Assembly (NCBI RefSeq): GCF_040183065.1
Contig: NC_091117.1
Span: 96,994,001-97,058,000, forward strand
From: Periplaneta americana
Lineage: Eukaryota; Arthropoda; Insecta; Blattodea; Blattidae
Reading direction: 5' to 3'
DNA: 64,000 nucleotides
Positions 36,205 to 47,299 of this stretch are shown piece by piece (position 1 is the first letter of the stretch; every line of letters starts with the position of its first letter). The notes under the pieces were generated by a model that saw nothing but the letters and a program-made list of their open reading frames with translations, was not told the DNA's origin and searched no databases. The translations under genes were made by a program, and so were the position numbers.

Positions 36205-36565
36205 TAATTCATTCATTCATAGTGTTCTGCTCAAGGGCAGGTCTTTCACTGCAAACCCAGCATTCTCCAGTCTTTCCTATTTTCTGCCTTCCTCTTTGTC
36301 TTCTCATATGACCCATATATCTTAATGTCGTCTATTATCTCATATCTTCTTCTGCCCTGAACTTTCTCCCATTCACCATTCTTTCCAGTGCATCCTTCAG
36401 AAGGCAATTTCTTCTTTACCAGTGACCAGCCAATTTCTTTTCCTCTTTCTGATCAGTTTCAGCATCATTCTTTCTTCATCCACTCTTTCTAACACAGCTT
36501 CGTTTCTTATTCTGTCTGTCCATTTCATACGCTCCATCCTTCTCCATATTCACATTTCAAAAGCT
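36205..36565 (-). mobile_element. Second LINE family, 5'-truncated 3' end
   Basis: The minus strand matches the 3' ~350 bp of the element at 41311-43540. It shares the (ATTC)n tail, the terminal GTTCTGC...AAGGGCAGGTC motif and coding for the last part of the LINE protein. Similarity stops abruptly near 36565, the 5' truncation point. Confidence 0.85.
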
Positions 36566-36569
36566 TTTA

Positions 36570-37308
36570 GCAATATGGACTATAAATCAGCACTGTATTT
36601 AATCAAAACATTTCAAATGTTTTCCATCACAAGCAGACGAATGTTCATCTTTATCGCTCTTCTGCAGATTGAACTGATATACTGGTGCAATGTCTATCAA
36701 CAAAAGTTATTAGCATGACGAGTATACTAAAAACAAAACACACTTTGAGTAAATTACTCTGACCTGTGTGGGCATGTATATTCGCCCAAGAATGTTTATG
36801 AAGGTGAGTCATTTATAGCAGAATATAGCGAGAGCATTGTAGTTTCAGTTTCAAAGAGTTGCCGACTTTGACTTCTAGTCTAGATAATTAATTGGATCCC
36901 AGGTATGTTGCCCTTCAAGTTAATCTTCTGACTTGCAGTTATCTGAACACTGGAGCTGTCATATATACATACATCTGTCGCTATCACTATGAATCACGTA
37001 TCAGTCTGAGATGATGATTTCTCAGAGCTGTGATTTTGGAACTATAGTCACAGTCAGAACCAGTGACAAACCTATCACAGTGACAAATAATAGGTCTTGA
37101 AATTGCACCCCACTACTAATCAAAAGAGCATGCTTCAAGTTCCTTTCCAAGGATATTTAGTGCAATGTTGACACAAAGTAAGATTTTTGCGATTTTTGTC
37201 CATTTCCCAAGTTAGTTGATACTGAGATTTTTTCCTGTACCTTTTGCAGATTTACCCTCTAATTTGCAAGAATTTTTCTATTTTGGGCTATGCTGATTGT
37301 TGTTGTTG

Positions 37309-37348
<40 letters not shown>

Positions 37349-38330
37349 CATCATCATCAACACCATCATTATCCATCACCTTTTCGCACATTATGCTGAA
37401 ATTGGCAAATGAATAAAGGCTATCTTTTCAAGAGACAAACCATCATGAATATTGATTATGACGAAGATTCTCAGTTAGAAAAGTACTACTGGGATAAAAA
37501 GTGATAAATAAAGAAGATTCAAAGACAACAACATATTATTATTACTATTATTATTATTATTATTACATATATATATATATAGATTGATCTGTTCCATCTC
37601 GTATCTACAATGGACTTTTTCTTGATAGACTGGGATATTGATTGGCTGTGAATGGTTCTCATTTTGAGCATCTGTGATAAAGTTTGGTTAGTCATAGTGT
37701 TTTGTTTAGTTTTATGGCCTAATCAACATGATTTTACATACTTATTTGTCTCAAGTTTGAAGTCCACGAAGCAAGTTTAATAAATAGTTAAGAGATATGA
37801 AACCGATGAATGGGTAAAATTTGTACACATTCATATGTAAAATTTAATGGAGATTCAGAATATGTAAATTTTAATATAGGGTGCCATTTAAAAAAATAAA
37901 GTTTACTGTCACGCCCTTTATACCTGAATAACTAACTTTTCTGACTAATGGTATGATATTGTATGGTTTATCTCCAACAGCTTTTGTAAAAAACTTCTTT
38001 TTGTAAAATTAAAATTTAAAAAGTTATTAGCAATATTCCATACTTATTGTTCACTCTGTATACATTATATATTTACTAATGGCAGGTCCTTGATTGTCAT
38101 TCGCCCATATGAAGCCAGTTATGTAGACCAATTTACCGACAAAGTCGTTGCCCATGGTGCGCCCTAGGAGGTTGGTCTATGCCAGACTTACAAATAAGCA
38201 GATGCTAGATATAGCTATAGTGGATATTAGTTATTATTTAGGGGGAGGCTATTTAAAAAACAAATGAGTAACAACGGTGAAGTCTATCTGGAAAGAAGAT
38301 TTACTAATATACCTTCTGTTTTGTCAAACA
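36570..38330. other. Intronic/intergenic sequence with short trinucleotide arrays
   Basis: It contains mixed (TTG)n(TTA)n(ATC)n repeats at about 37300-37370 and a (TTA)n/(TA)n patch at about 37537-37581. No coding region supported. Confidence 0.45.
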
Positions 38331-38339
38331 TGGGTGGTT

Positions 38340-38790
38340 TTTGATACAGCTAAATAGCCAGTTGGTCGGCATTTAGCTGAAGCTGAAAACTAAGAAATAC
38401 TGCAACTGGCAAAAAACTTCAAAGATTCCCTTCCAAAATTCAGTGAAAACCAGTTGCTTGATAAATGGTTTGAGTTAAAACAAGCATGCAAAGACTTACC
38501 TTTTGAAACACTGAGCAGAAATGTTACAAGTCAGCCTCAGAGTTTCAAGACTGCTTGTGTACTTTTTCAAATTGTTACAACAATGCTAGTGTCTACAGCT
38601 CTGTGTGAATGCGGTTTGAATTGTATCAATCCAATAAAATCTAACCACAGAAGCATGCTAATTTTTTAAACAATAAACAATTTTATAACTATTAGCATGA
38701 ATGGACTATTTGTCAACATCTTTGACCCAACAGAATGCATTCCAAAAGGGTTTGTCAACAAAAAATCATGCTGGCCTGCCTTGAAGATGT
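38340..38790 (+). pseudogene. hAT transposase C-terminal fragment
   Basis: The open part (38454-38669) ends with VSTALCECGLNCINPIKSNHRSML, which fits the hAT dimerisation motif (usually VSTAxxERxFSxxxxIKTxxRxxL). After a frameshift, ISMNGLFVNIFDPTECI resembles the usual continuation. All upstream domains are absent. Confidence 0.6.
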
Positions 38791-39477
38791 AATAAATCAG
38801 GTACTTAGGAATGTAGATATGTAGATTTTTTGGTAGACCTTTAAATATCCGTGCTTATTTGCAAGGCTGGTTTACGCTACACCCACTAAACACTGTGGCA
38901 GTCTTTGCAAATATTGTTATGCTTCTTTGGCAAGATTTTAATGTTGATAATTGAAATGAGACATATGAACAAAGAACTGTGTTACCTGAGCCCTAGAAGC
39001 CAAAGATGCAAAATTTAGATATGAATGCTGTGTACAATTAATTGGGTTCTGTACATGGGCACAACAGCTGGTTACAGTAATTATACGTAGTACAAATCCA
39101 GAAATACAAAGGTAGTAATTAATTGCATGTAATACCAGTACATTTAAACTCGTAATTTTTATTGTGCAGTAACAATGTGGTGACATAGAAAGTAAAGAGT
39201 GTAGTACATGCACACTTCACTTAACTTCATCTGTCATAAGAACATATAGTGAGTACTATTACTACCTTTTGAAAAGTTTGCAAAAAAAAAAGTTAAAAAA
39301 TGAAATAAAAATAAGGATCATATACTAAAATGTGTGGTGAAAGTGTGGTTAACTGCTAAAATACAACAATGTCATAGAAAAATTTACAGAAGAGAGTGCT
39401 AATATTCATGTTTCATGGTATTTTTCCTTTCAATAGGGGAAATAAGAAGTCAATTTGACTGCTCATATAACACTCAC

Positions 39478-40203
39478 CCTTGACACCTTGCGCTGACGTG
39501 TTTCACTAGTGGTGACAGGTGATATCTTGTCTGCTACTGGCGGGTTCTGTGACAATGACAACGGAGCAGTAGGTGATTTAGGGGAGACAGATGATGTCTT
39601 TTCAGAAGCATTATCAGAGCTGTCTTGTGTCTTGTTGTCAAATTCATGGAATGGATTTGAGGTAGGCGAGAGAGAGAGAAATGGGTTGGGTTTCTCAGAT
39701 GACGCACCATGGAATGGATTAGTTGGAGGCAGTGATTTGGATTCTGTGGGTGATAATTTGGATGTGGTAAACGGATTTACGAAAGGATTGTTTGTATTAA
39801 TGGCAGGTGGGGAAGACAGCTGTGGGGATTTAGGAGAGTGTGATGTTGACGACACAGCCTTTGGAGACAGACATGGTGCAGCATGATTATTAGAAGTTGT
39901 GATCAAACTGAGAGGTGGAGGTATCACAGACTTCTTTGTGGTGACATCATCAGCTGTGGAATGGTTAAGGGAATTCTTTGTGTCAAGGGATGGCGAAGGA
40001 AGTATCACACGTTCCAACTTTCCACGGTCAGACCATGAGAAATGTGTCACTGTCACAGGGGTGGTACAGCGTTTTTGCGACAACTTGCTCTCATCAGCCT
40101 CGTCCTGAGGAGAATCTTCACTGTGTACACCATCTGATGCAGCACTAGGGCTAATGACTGAGGAGTTGACACCACCAAGCGACAATGTGAGCTTGTCACC
40201 ACC
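39478..40203 (-). CDS. Large coding exon with NPF motifs
   Basis: A 726-bp minus-strand exon, phase 0 at both ends. It lies between an acceptor (CATTGATGCAG) and a strong donor (TCAAGG then GTGAGTG). It encodes 242 residues beginning GGDKLTLSLGG. The middle and C-terminal parts are rich in Ser, Pro and Asn and carry repeated Asn-Pro-Phe motifs: NNPFVNPF, TNPFHG, PNPFLS and SNPFHE. NPF is the core ligand of EH domains, so a role in endocytic or recycling traffic is a reasonable inference. A conserved-looking VTVTHFSWSDRGKLERVILP lies near its start. The frame stays open upstream to 40296, but those extra residues come after an in-frame Met in likely intron. I do not recognise the gene. Confidence 0.72.
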
Positions 40204-40309
40204 CTGCATCAATGTGTGCACAAAGCAGGTGCAGCCACACATGGGAAGGAAGCAAACAAATACAAGCAAGTTAAGAAGCATACGAACACAAAACACATTT
40301 CTAATTTAA

Positions 40310-41090
40310 AAATATTAAGTACACAAACACATTTATAATTACAAAATTAAGTACGAGAACAGGCACAAACTGAACTACCTTCAAATCTCAAATTAAAGAA
40401 ACATGGTCAACATGCTAATATTACAGGGAAATGTATTACTGTACAAGTAAATTATAGTCTCTATAGCAGTGCTGGAGTGTTTAAGGCAAATTATGCTGCA
40501 TAAATTACAAAACATAATTTTAGTTTCCATCTTACTGCGCCACATACCAACTCACTCTGCCAGTATTCAGTTCTCAACTCTAAGTAAAAATGGACCCATT
40601 ACAAATTATTTGGATTTCGAAGACGGTAAAAGAAGGAAATATACGAAAGCCCTCTTTACATGAAAAGGTTGACACAATTGGCTAATTCCATACTTTGTAT
40701 AAGGAATTGAATAAATAACCGGAAAAGTTTTTTCATTACTTCTGTATGGCATAAAACTCGTTTCAAGAGCTACTTCATATGATAAAAGGATAAACTGCTA
40801 AATCAGATATGTGTACTAGTAAGAAACGTAATTATCCAAGAAAAAGGGCTCATAGTATCAATAATCTTTGTGTAATTTTAATTATTGTTTATTGTTACAA
40901 GATTATCACAAAGATTATTTGGAATTGTTAGTAATTACAAGTAATTTCAGTGATGATAATTAACTTTTCGGTCTCAATCATATGGCAGAAATTCAGCTAC
41001 AGTCTGGCATCCTTCCATTTCAATACACACGACACGACTGTTACTGACAATATTGACTGACACATCTCCCGGTATTTTGCAATTGGAGAC
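40310..41090. other. Intron of the minus-strand gene, no repeat recognised
   Basis: AT-rich sequence between the NPF exon and the MITE at 41.1 kb. No further exon could be supported. Confidence 0.4.
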
Positions 41091-41097
41091 AATGTAC

Positions 41098-41310
41098 AGT
41101 CTTAGAAAAAAAGTCTGTCACATAGATACTTTATAAGTCCCAGAAAGGAGACAGAGGGCATGATCAGAGGATGAGCGACCTAGTTCACAAGAGAATGACT
41201 AGTTGAGGTAATAAAATTAGTTTTATTTCGTTGTATGTCTGATCATGCTGACAATACCTCCTTTCTGGGACTTATAAAGTATCTGAGCAACGAAACTTTT
41301 TTCTAAGACT
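41098..41310. mobile_element. MITE, 213 bp, abutting a LINE tail
   Basis: Ends read AGTCTTAGAAAAAA inward from both sides, and the arms share AGATACTTTATAAGTCCCAG and GCATGATCAGA, about 70 bp per arm. Its right end touches the (CATT)n tail of the minus-strand LINE at 41311. It has no coding capacity. Confidence 0.8.
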
Positions 41311-43540
41311 CATTCATTCATTCATTCATTCATTCATTCATTCATTCATTCATTCATTCATTCGTTCATTCATTCAGTGTTCTGCCCAAGGGCAGACCTT
41401 TCACTGCAAACCCAGTTTTCTCCAGTCTTTCCTATTTTCTGCCTTCCATTTCGTTTCTTCATATGATCCATATATCTTAATGTCGTCTATGATCTGATAT
41501 CTTCTTCTACCCCGAACTCCTCTCCCATTCACCATTCCTTCCAGTGCATTCTTCAGTAGCAGTTTCTTCTCACCCAGTGACCCAACCAATTCCTTTTCCT
41601 CTTCTTGATCAGTTTCAGTATAATTCTTTCTTCAACCACTCTTGCCAACACAGCTTCATTTCTTATTCTCTTTGTCCACTTCATACATCCCGTTTTTCTC
41701 CATATCCACACTTCAAATGCTTCTATTTGCTTCTCTTCATTTCGTCGTAATATCCATGTTTCTGCCCCATACAATGCCACACTCCATACAAAGCACTTCA
41801 CTAGTCTCTTCCTGAGTTCTTTTTCCAGAGGTCCTCAGAAAATGCTCTTTTTTTTTTTCTATTAAAAGCTTCCTTGGCCATTGCTATCCTCCTTTTGACT
41901 TCCTGGCAGCAGCTCATATTACTGCTGATAGTACACCCCAAATATTTGAAGCTGTCCACTTGCTCTACTGCCTCATTTAGAATTCGCAAGTTTATCTTCT
42001 GTATTTTTCTTCCTATGACCATGCTCTTCGTCTTATTTGCATTTATCTTCATCCATATTGATCACAACTGTCATTCAGCTCCAGTAGCATATCCTTTAGT
42101 ATCATTTCCTCTTCTGCTAACAACGCCATATCATCAGCAAATCTTATACATTTTATTCTTCTTCCTCCTACTATCACTCCCCCATGTTCTGAAAACAGTT
42201 CTTTACTAAACCCTCCAAGTAGATGTTGAACAGGGTAGGTGATAAAGGACATCCTTGATGAACTCCTCTCCCAATTTCAATTCCTTCTGACATTTCTTCT
42301 CCTATCCTGACTTTGACTCGTTTTTTCACATAAAGATTACTGAAGTCTTCTCTCTTTCCAATCCACACCTATTTTCTTCAGGATCCCCATCAGTTTATTC
42401 CAATCCACTCTGTCAAAAACCTTTTCTAGGTCAACAAATACTACATACACTTCTTTGTTTAGTTATACAAACCGCCAGAGGATTATTTTTAACAATACAT
42501 TATTGCCCAAATATTTAAATAGCATTTTCAAGAACCGCACACATTTGCTGTGATGTAAACTATGGTTGTGAAACCAAAAAGAGGTATATTATATTAATAA
42601 TAAAATTGAATTGAATATTCCAGTTAAGGAAATGTGTAGAACAAGTAAAAGCTGCTAACTTCTTCTCTAGGTATCTTTCGCTGATTGTCCATAGCAGTCC
42701 AATTGCATCTCTTGTACCTTTTCCTTTCCTGAAGCCTAACTCCTCTTCTTCCATCTTAGAATATAAACTTCGATTCAGGATTGACAAGAGAATCTTCGCC
42801 GAGTGCGATATTAGATTGATAGTCCTGAACTCCTTACATTTTTTGGCATTATTTTTCTTCAGTATTGGAATCAACACTGTCTCCGTAAAATCTTCATATC
42901 TTCTCATATATTTCATTGCATAATGATAGAATTTGCTTCTTGTCTTCACCCAAGCATTTCACTAATTCAATGGGGATTCCATCAACTCCTGTTGCTTTCC
43001 CTTTCTTCATTTCCTTAAGCACTAGTTCAACTTCTTCGCTTAAAACTGAAAATCCTTTTTCATCTTTTGATAAGGCTTCTTCGCCTTCTATAGCTAAGTC
43101 ATGTGGACGATTCCTTGTCTCATATAACTCTTCTACATATTTCGTCCATCTGTTTCTGTTATTTCATTTCCGTTGTCGTCCTTTATAAACCACGTGGACT
43201 TCCTGTTCTTATTTGTGAAGTCCAAACATTTTACTTCACAGTACATTGAATCATATCTTCCTTTTCTCTCTAGATCCTCTATTTATTCACATTTCTCTTT
43301 CATCCAGTCTTCTTTTGCTTTATCATTTTCTCTTCTTAGTTCGTTGTTTAGTTTCCTGTAGTTTCTTCTACCTTCTTCTGTATTGATGTTTTTCCATTTT
43401 CTCCTTTCCTCCATCTTCTCCAACATTTTCCCTGTGACCCAAAGTTTCTTAATTCTCACACCTTCTGTGTATCCTATTGTTTCTTCTGCCGTTTCTTCTA
43501 AGACTGTACAAACATAATTTACGTCTAGTCTGGCACTAGC
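41311..43540 (-). mobile_element. Second LINE family, longest copy (minus strand)
   Basis: From 3' to 5' on the plus strand there is first an (ATTC)n tail (41311-41372). Coding in broken frames then follows for WIWRKTGCMKWTKRIRNEA, LYGAETWILRRNEEKQIEA, FKYLGCTISSN, IKCIRFADDMALLAEEE (catalytic FADD), GVHQGCPLSPTLFNIYLEGL, VYVVFVDLEKVFDRVDW, EELGFRKGKGTRDAI and FRTINLISHSAKI. These are reverse-transcriptase blocks in the expected order. The upstream part encodes a linker (IGYTEGVRIKKLWVTGKM) but no endonuclease. Multiple frameshifts and stops, plus a ~200-bp unrelated insert, make it inactive. The tetranucleotide tail again suggests an RTE-like clade. Confidence 0.88.
42459..42661. other. ~200-bp insertion inside the LINE
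   Basis: The LINE reading is continuous from CTTCTCTAGG (42662 onward) to ACTTCTTTGTT (ending 42458), and this AT-rich segment breaks it. It has no recognised family, no clear target duplication and no coding capacity. Confidence 0.6.
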
Positions 43541-43549
43541 CTAGAACTA

Positions 43550-44160
43550 CATAAATTAAACTCCTTTTTTTTTTTTTTTTTAATTCACCACTTTGTGCTT
43601 TCTTATAGACCTAATTAATGACAAAATAATCAGCACATATCTGTTAGCTGTGAGGAGTGGAGAGTATCACAAAGTTATAATGTGAGACTATGTTAAAGTA
43701 AATTACTATTTTTTTAATTACGTAACAGTACGTATGTAAATTAATAATGGCAATATTTTATTTGATGGTGCTTTCGACTATAGAAGTCATTCAGCGTGAA
43801 AATTCAATGTGAATGACAAGTTTTGCCTAGAGTCCTCCATCAGGGATAGATGGGGCTCTTTACATTCCATAATGCTGAAACATGGAACTCTCAACTTTAC
43901 TTCTCTCCCAGAGGAAGCCATGCTCCCTAAAATCCAATGCCATTGGCTAGTTTGAACCTGTGAACCTCGCATCAGTGGTTAGATCACAGAGGACAATATA
44001 TTGTGCAAATTATTCAACTAAAGTTCTTCCCAGATATCATATTATAGGTAATCAAAACGTCTCTTGGAGCCTTACATAAAGCTGATGTGAAATTCAGAAA
44101 TTTTTTTTTTTTTCATAATTACTCCACATGAGCGTAATATAAAGCTAATATTAGTAGATT
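43550..44160. other. AT-rich sequence between two LINEs
   Basis: Nothing recognised apart from T-runs at about 43565 and 44100. Confidence 0.4.
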
Positions 44161-44167
44161 CAGTATT

Positions 44168-45055
44168 TTGAAATTAAAGGACGAGGAAACTAAGCAACGT
44201 TATCAGGTTGAAATTTCAAATAGGTTTGCCGCTTTAGCAACTGCTGACAAAGATGAGGAAGGGTTAGATGTTAATAGCGTGTGGAACAATATCCAAGATA
44301 ATATCACAATTGCAGCTGAGCAGAGCATAGGTTATCATGAAACTAAGAAAAAGAAACCATGGTTTGATGAAGATTGTTCCATTGTAGTAGATAGAAGGAA
44401 ACAGGCAAATTTGAAATTCTTACAGGATCAAATTGTGGAGAATAGAGATAATTATTTCAATGAAAGACGGGAAGCAAGTCGTACACTTAGGAATAAAAAG
44501 AGAGATTACTTGAAGGAAAAATTGAATGAGGTAGAAACAAATAGTAAGAATAAAAACATTCGAGATTTATATAAGGGTATAAAGGAATTTAAAAATGGAT
44601 ATCAGGCAAAGGTAAACGTGATCAAGGATGAGAATGGTGACTTACTTGCAGACTCTCATTCAATCCTGAACAGATGGAAAAACTATTTTGGGCAATTAAT
44701 AAATATACATAGGCCAAATAGAAATGATCAGGACGAAATTCAAATACAAACTGCTGAGCCATTCATACCGGAACCCACACTTTCTGAAGTCGAAATTGCG
44801 ATAGGAAATCTGAAAAAGTACAAGTCTCCAGGTATTGATCAAATTCCAGCAGAATTAATACAAGAGGGTGGAAGGACATTATCTAGCGAAATCTATAAAC
44901 TTGTACTTGCAATTTGGGAAAAGGAAATTGTACCAGAACAATGGAAGGAGTCCATAATCGTAACTATTTTTAAGAAGGGGGACAAGACTAACTGTAGTAA
45001 CTTTCGAGGAATATCACTTTTGTTGACGTACAAATTTTGTCGAATATCCTTTTGA
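44168..45055 (+). pseudogene. LINE protein, linker and RT start
   Basis: Open for 295 codons. It starts in the linker (KLKDEETKQRYQVEISNRF, WFDEDCSIVVDRRKQ, ASRTLRNKKRDYLKE). It then enters the reverse transcriptase at LSEVEIAIGNLKKYKSPGIDQ, IPAELIQEGG and FKKGDKTNCSNFRGISLL. Shortly after, at about 45030, a small deletion shifts the frame (LLTYKFCRISF instead of the usual LL-SYKILSNILL type) and it stops at 45055. The Met at 44168 is incidental to the truncation point. Confidence 0.88.
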
Positions 45056-45156
45056 GAAGATTAACTCCATATGTAGATGAAATTATTGGGGATCATCAGT
45101 GTGGTTTTAGGCGTAATAGATCGACTATTGATCAGATTTTTTGTATTTGACAGATA

Positions 45157-46302
45157 TTGGAGAAAAAATGGGAGTATAAGGGTACAGTACATCAGTTATT
45201 CATAGATTTCAAAAAGGCGTATGACTCAGTTAAGAGAGAAGTTTTATATAATATTCTTATTGAATTTGGTATTCCCAAGAAACTAGTTCGATTAATTAAA
45301 ATGTGTCTTAGTGAAACTTACAGCAGAGTCCGTATAGGCCAGTTTCTATCCGACGCTTTTCCAATTCACTGCAAGCTAAAGCAGGGAGATGCACTATCAC
45401 CTTTACTTTTTAACTTCACTCTAGAATATGCCATTAGAAAAGTTCAGGATAATAGACAGGGTTTGGAGTTGAATGGGTTACATCAGCTTCTTGTCTATGC
45501 GGATGACATGAATATGCTAGGAGAAAATCCACAAACAATTAGGGAAAACGCGGAAATTCTAGTTGAAGCAAGTAAAGCGATAGGGTTGGAAGTAAATCCC
45601 GAAAAGACTAAGTATATGATTATGTCTCGTGACCAGAATATTGTACGAAATGGAATTATAAAAATTGGAGATTTATCTTTGGAAGAGGTGGAAAAATTCA
45701 AATATCTTGGAGCAACAGTAACAAATATAAATGACATTCGGGAGGAAATTAAACGCAGAATAAATATGGGAAATGCGTGTTATTATTCGGTTGAGAAGCT
45801 CTTATCATCCAGTCTGCTGTCCAAAAATCTGAAAGTTAGAATTTATAAAACAGTTATATTACCGGTTCTTCTGTATGGTTGTGAAACTTGGACTCTCACT
45901 CTGAGAGAGAAACATAGGTTAAGGGTGTTTGAGAATAAAGTGCTTAGGAAAATATTTGGGGCTAAGCGGGATGAAGTTACAGGAGAATGGAGAAAGTTAC
46001 ACAACACAGAACTGCACGCATTGTATTCTTCACCTAACATAATTAGGAACTTAAAATCCAGACGTTTGAGATGGGCAGGGCATGTAGCACGTATGGGCGA
46101 ATCCAGAAATGCATATAGAGTGTTAGTTGGGAGACCGGAGGGAAAAAGACCTTTAGGGAGGCCGAGACGTAGATGGGAGGATAATATTAAAATGGATTTG
46201 AGGGAGGTGGGGTGTGATGATAGAGACTGGATTAATCTTGCACAGGATAGGGACCGCTGGCGGGCTTATGTGAGGGCGGAAATGAACCTTCGGGTTCCTT
46301 AA
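45157..46302 (+). pseudogene. LINE reverse transcriptase and C-terminus
   Basis: Open for 381 codons. It contains [14 protein letters not shown] (residues about 15-28), [14 protein letters not shown] (about 74-87) and the catalytic YADDMNM (about 114-120). The C-terminal segments are [60 protein letters not shown] and a final RVP. The true frame continues upstream through HQCGFRRNRSTIDQIFCI, but a TGA at 45148-45150 interrupts it where an Arg codon is expected, so the Met at 45157 is not a real start. All core RT motifs are intact; loss of activity comes from that stop, the upstream frameshift and the missing endonuclease. Confidence 0.9.
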
Positions 46303-46339
46303 AAGCCATTTGTAAGTAAGTAAGTAAGTGAGTGTAATA

Positions 46340-46795
46340 TATGTTTTAAAACTTCACTTCTCTTTTTTTTTTTTTTTTGCCATATTCCTCCCTCCCAAAA
46401 ATCACATTTTCTCTCTTTCTAATTATGCATAATGTAAGGTAGTATTTTTCTATAAGCTCCAGTAGACTGTCTTAAGAAACAGCAAACACTACTTTCTAGT
46501 TTTTCCATATACAGATGATTCAGGAGGAATAGTAAATATTTCAGTGGGTTGTAGCAAGGATTTTTCTGAGTAAAGAAGTTCATATAAACATGTATCCAAT
46601 TTTTAATGAGTGTGAGACAGGGTCACTCATAGGAGGGAGGGATGGATACCATTCAAGTGGGGAATAGGATGATTTGCAGATACTTTTTCAGAGAGAGGAA
46701 GATGAAAATATTCACAAAACATATTTTGTTACATGAAAGAAGAACTCTGTTAAATCACGTATTATTGAAATAGTAATTCGTTGCTGCACCTCTAA
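46340..46795. other. AT-rich intron sequence
   Basis: Nothing recognised beyond a T-run at about 46363-46378. Confidence 0.4.
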
Positions 46796-46801
46796 AATCC
46801 G

Positions 46802-47006
46802 CTGTGTGGTTTTAAAAAGATTTTGCAGGAGAAAGAAAAAGCATTGCCACTTTCAGTCTCTCGATTTTCAAAGCTACTTTCGATATAATTTCATCATTTT
46901 TCATATACTGATTGAAATTATATCGAAAGTAGCGTTGAAAATCAAGGGAATTAAAAGTGGCAATGCTTTTTTCTTTCTCCTGCAAAATCTTTTTAAAAAC
47001 ACACAG
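46802..47006. mobile_element. Near-perfect palindromic MITE
   Basis: Two arms of about 93 bp (starting CTGTGTGG/TTTTTAAAAAGATTTTGC from each end) are near-identical and flank a loop of about 20 bases centred near 46905. Shared blocks include AGCATTGCCACTTT and GCTACTTTCGATATAATTTC. The high arm identity suggests a young insertion or arm homogenisation. No coding capacity. Confidence 0.88.
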
Positions 47007-47011
47007 TAAAT

Positions 47012-47285
47012 TTGAGATGTAACGACGAATTATGTTTTCAACTAATCATAAGAAGTAGACTAGCTCACTTTCATTTGTTGGGCCACGTCAACAAACAAAA
47101 TCTTCGGTATTGGGCCTCAGAAAATCCTCGAGAAATGCATCAGCAACCTCTTCACAGCGAGTGTGTTATTGTTTGTGTGCTGTTGCACAATTTGGAATAA
47201 CAGAGCCACATTTTTTTGAGGAAGAAGGATGCACAGTCACTGTTTCAAGAGTGTACAGCTCGTGAGGGCAAGCATTATTCTGTAA
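47012..47285 (+). pseudogene. Mariner-like transposase fragment
   Basis: The plus strand reads AHFHLLGHVNKQNLRYWASENP and HQQPLHSECVIVCVLLHN. After a frameshift it reads a FFEEEGCTVTVS-like piece. This matches, from memory, the region around and after the first catalytic Asp of insect DDE transposases (usually DEAHFHLDGFVNKQN...WGSENP). The catalytic Asp itself lies at the truncation. It directly follows the palindromic MITE. Confidence 0.72.
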
Positions 47286-47299
47286 GATGGTAAAATAAA

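Larger units (their letters stand above)
44165..46335 (+). mobile_element. RTE-like LINE, longest copy D
   Basis: The most complete copy in the window (about 2.17 kb), 5'-truncated just inside the linker downstream of the missing endonuclease. It carries the complete reverse-transcriptase region and C-terminus. It ends with GTTCCTTAAAAGCCAT and a (TAAG)n tail at about 46312-46330. Only two lesions separate the two long open parts, so this is the youngest large LINE here. Confidence 0.93.

Noticed and set aside
39509..40108. Two plus-strand frames opposite the NPF exon
   Set aside because: They are antisense shadows of the minus-strand exon, which has splice sites and motifs.
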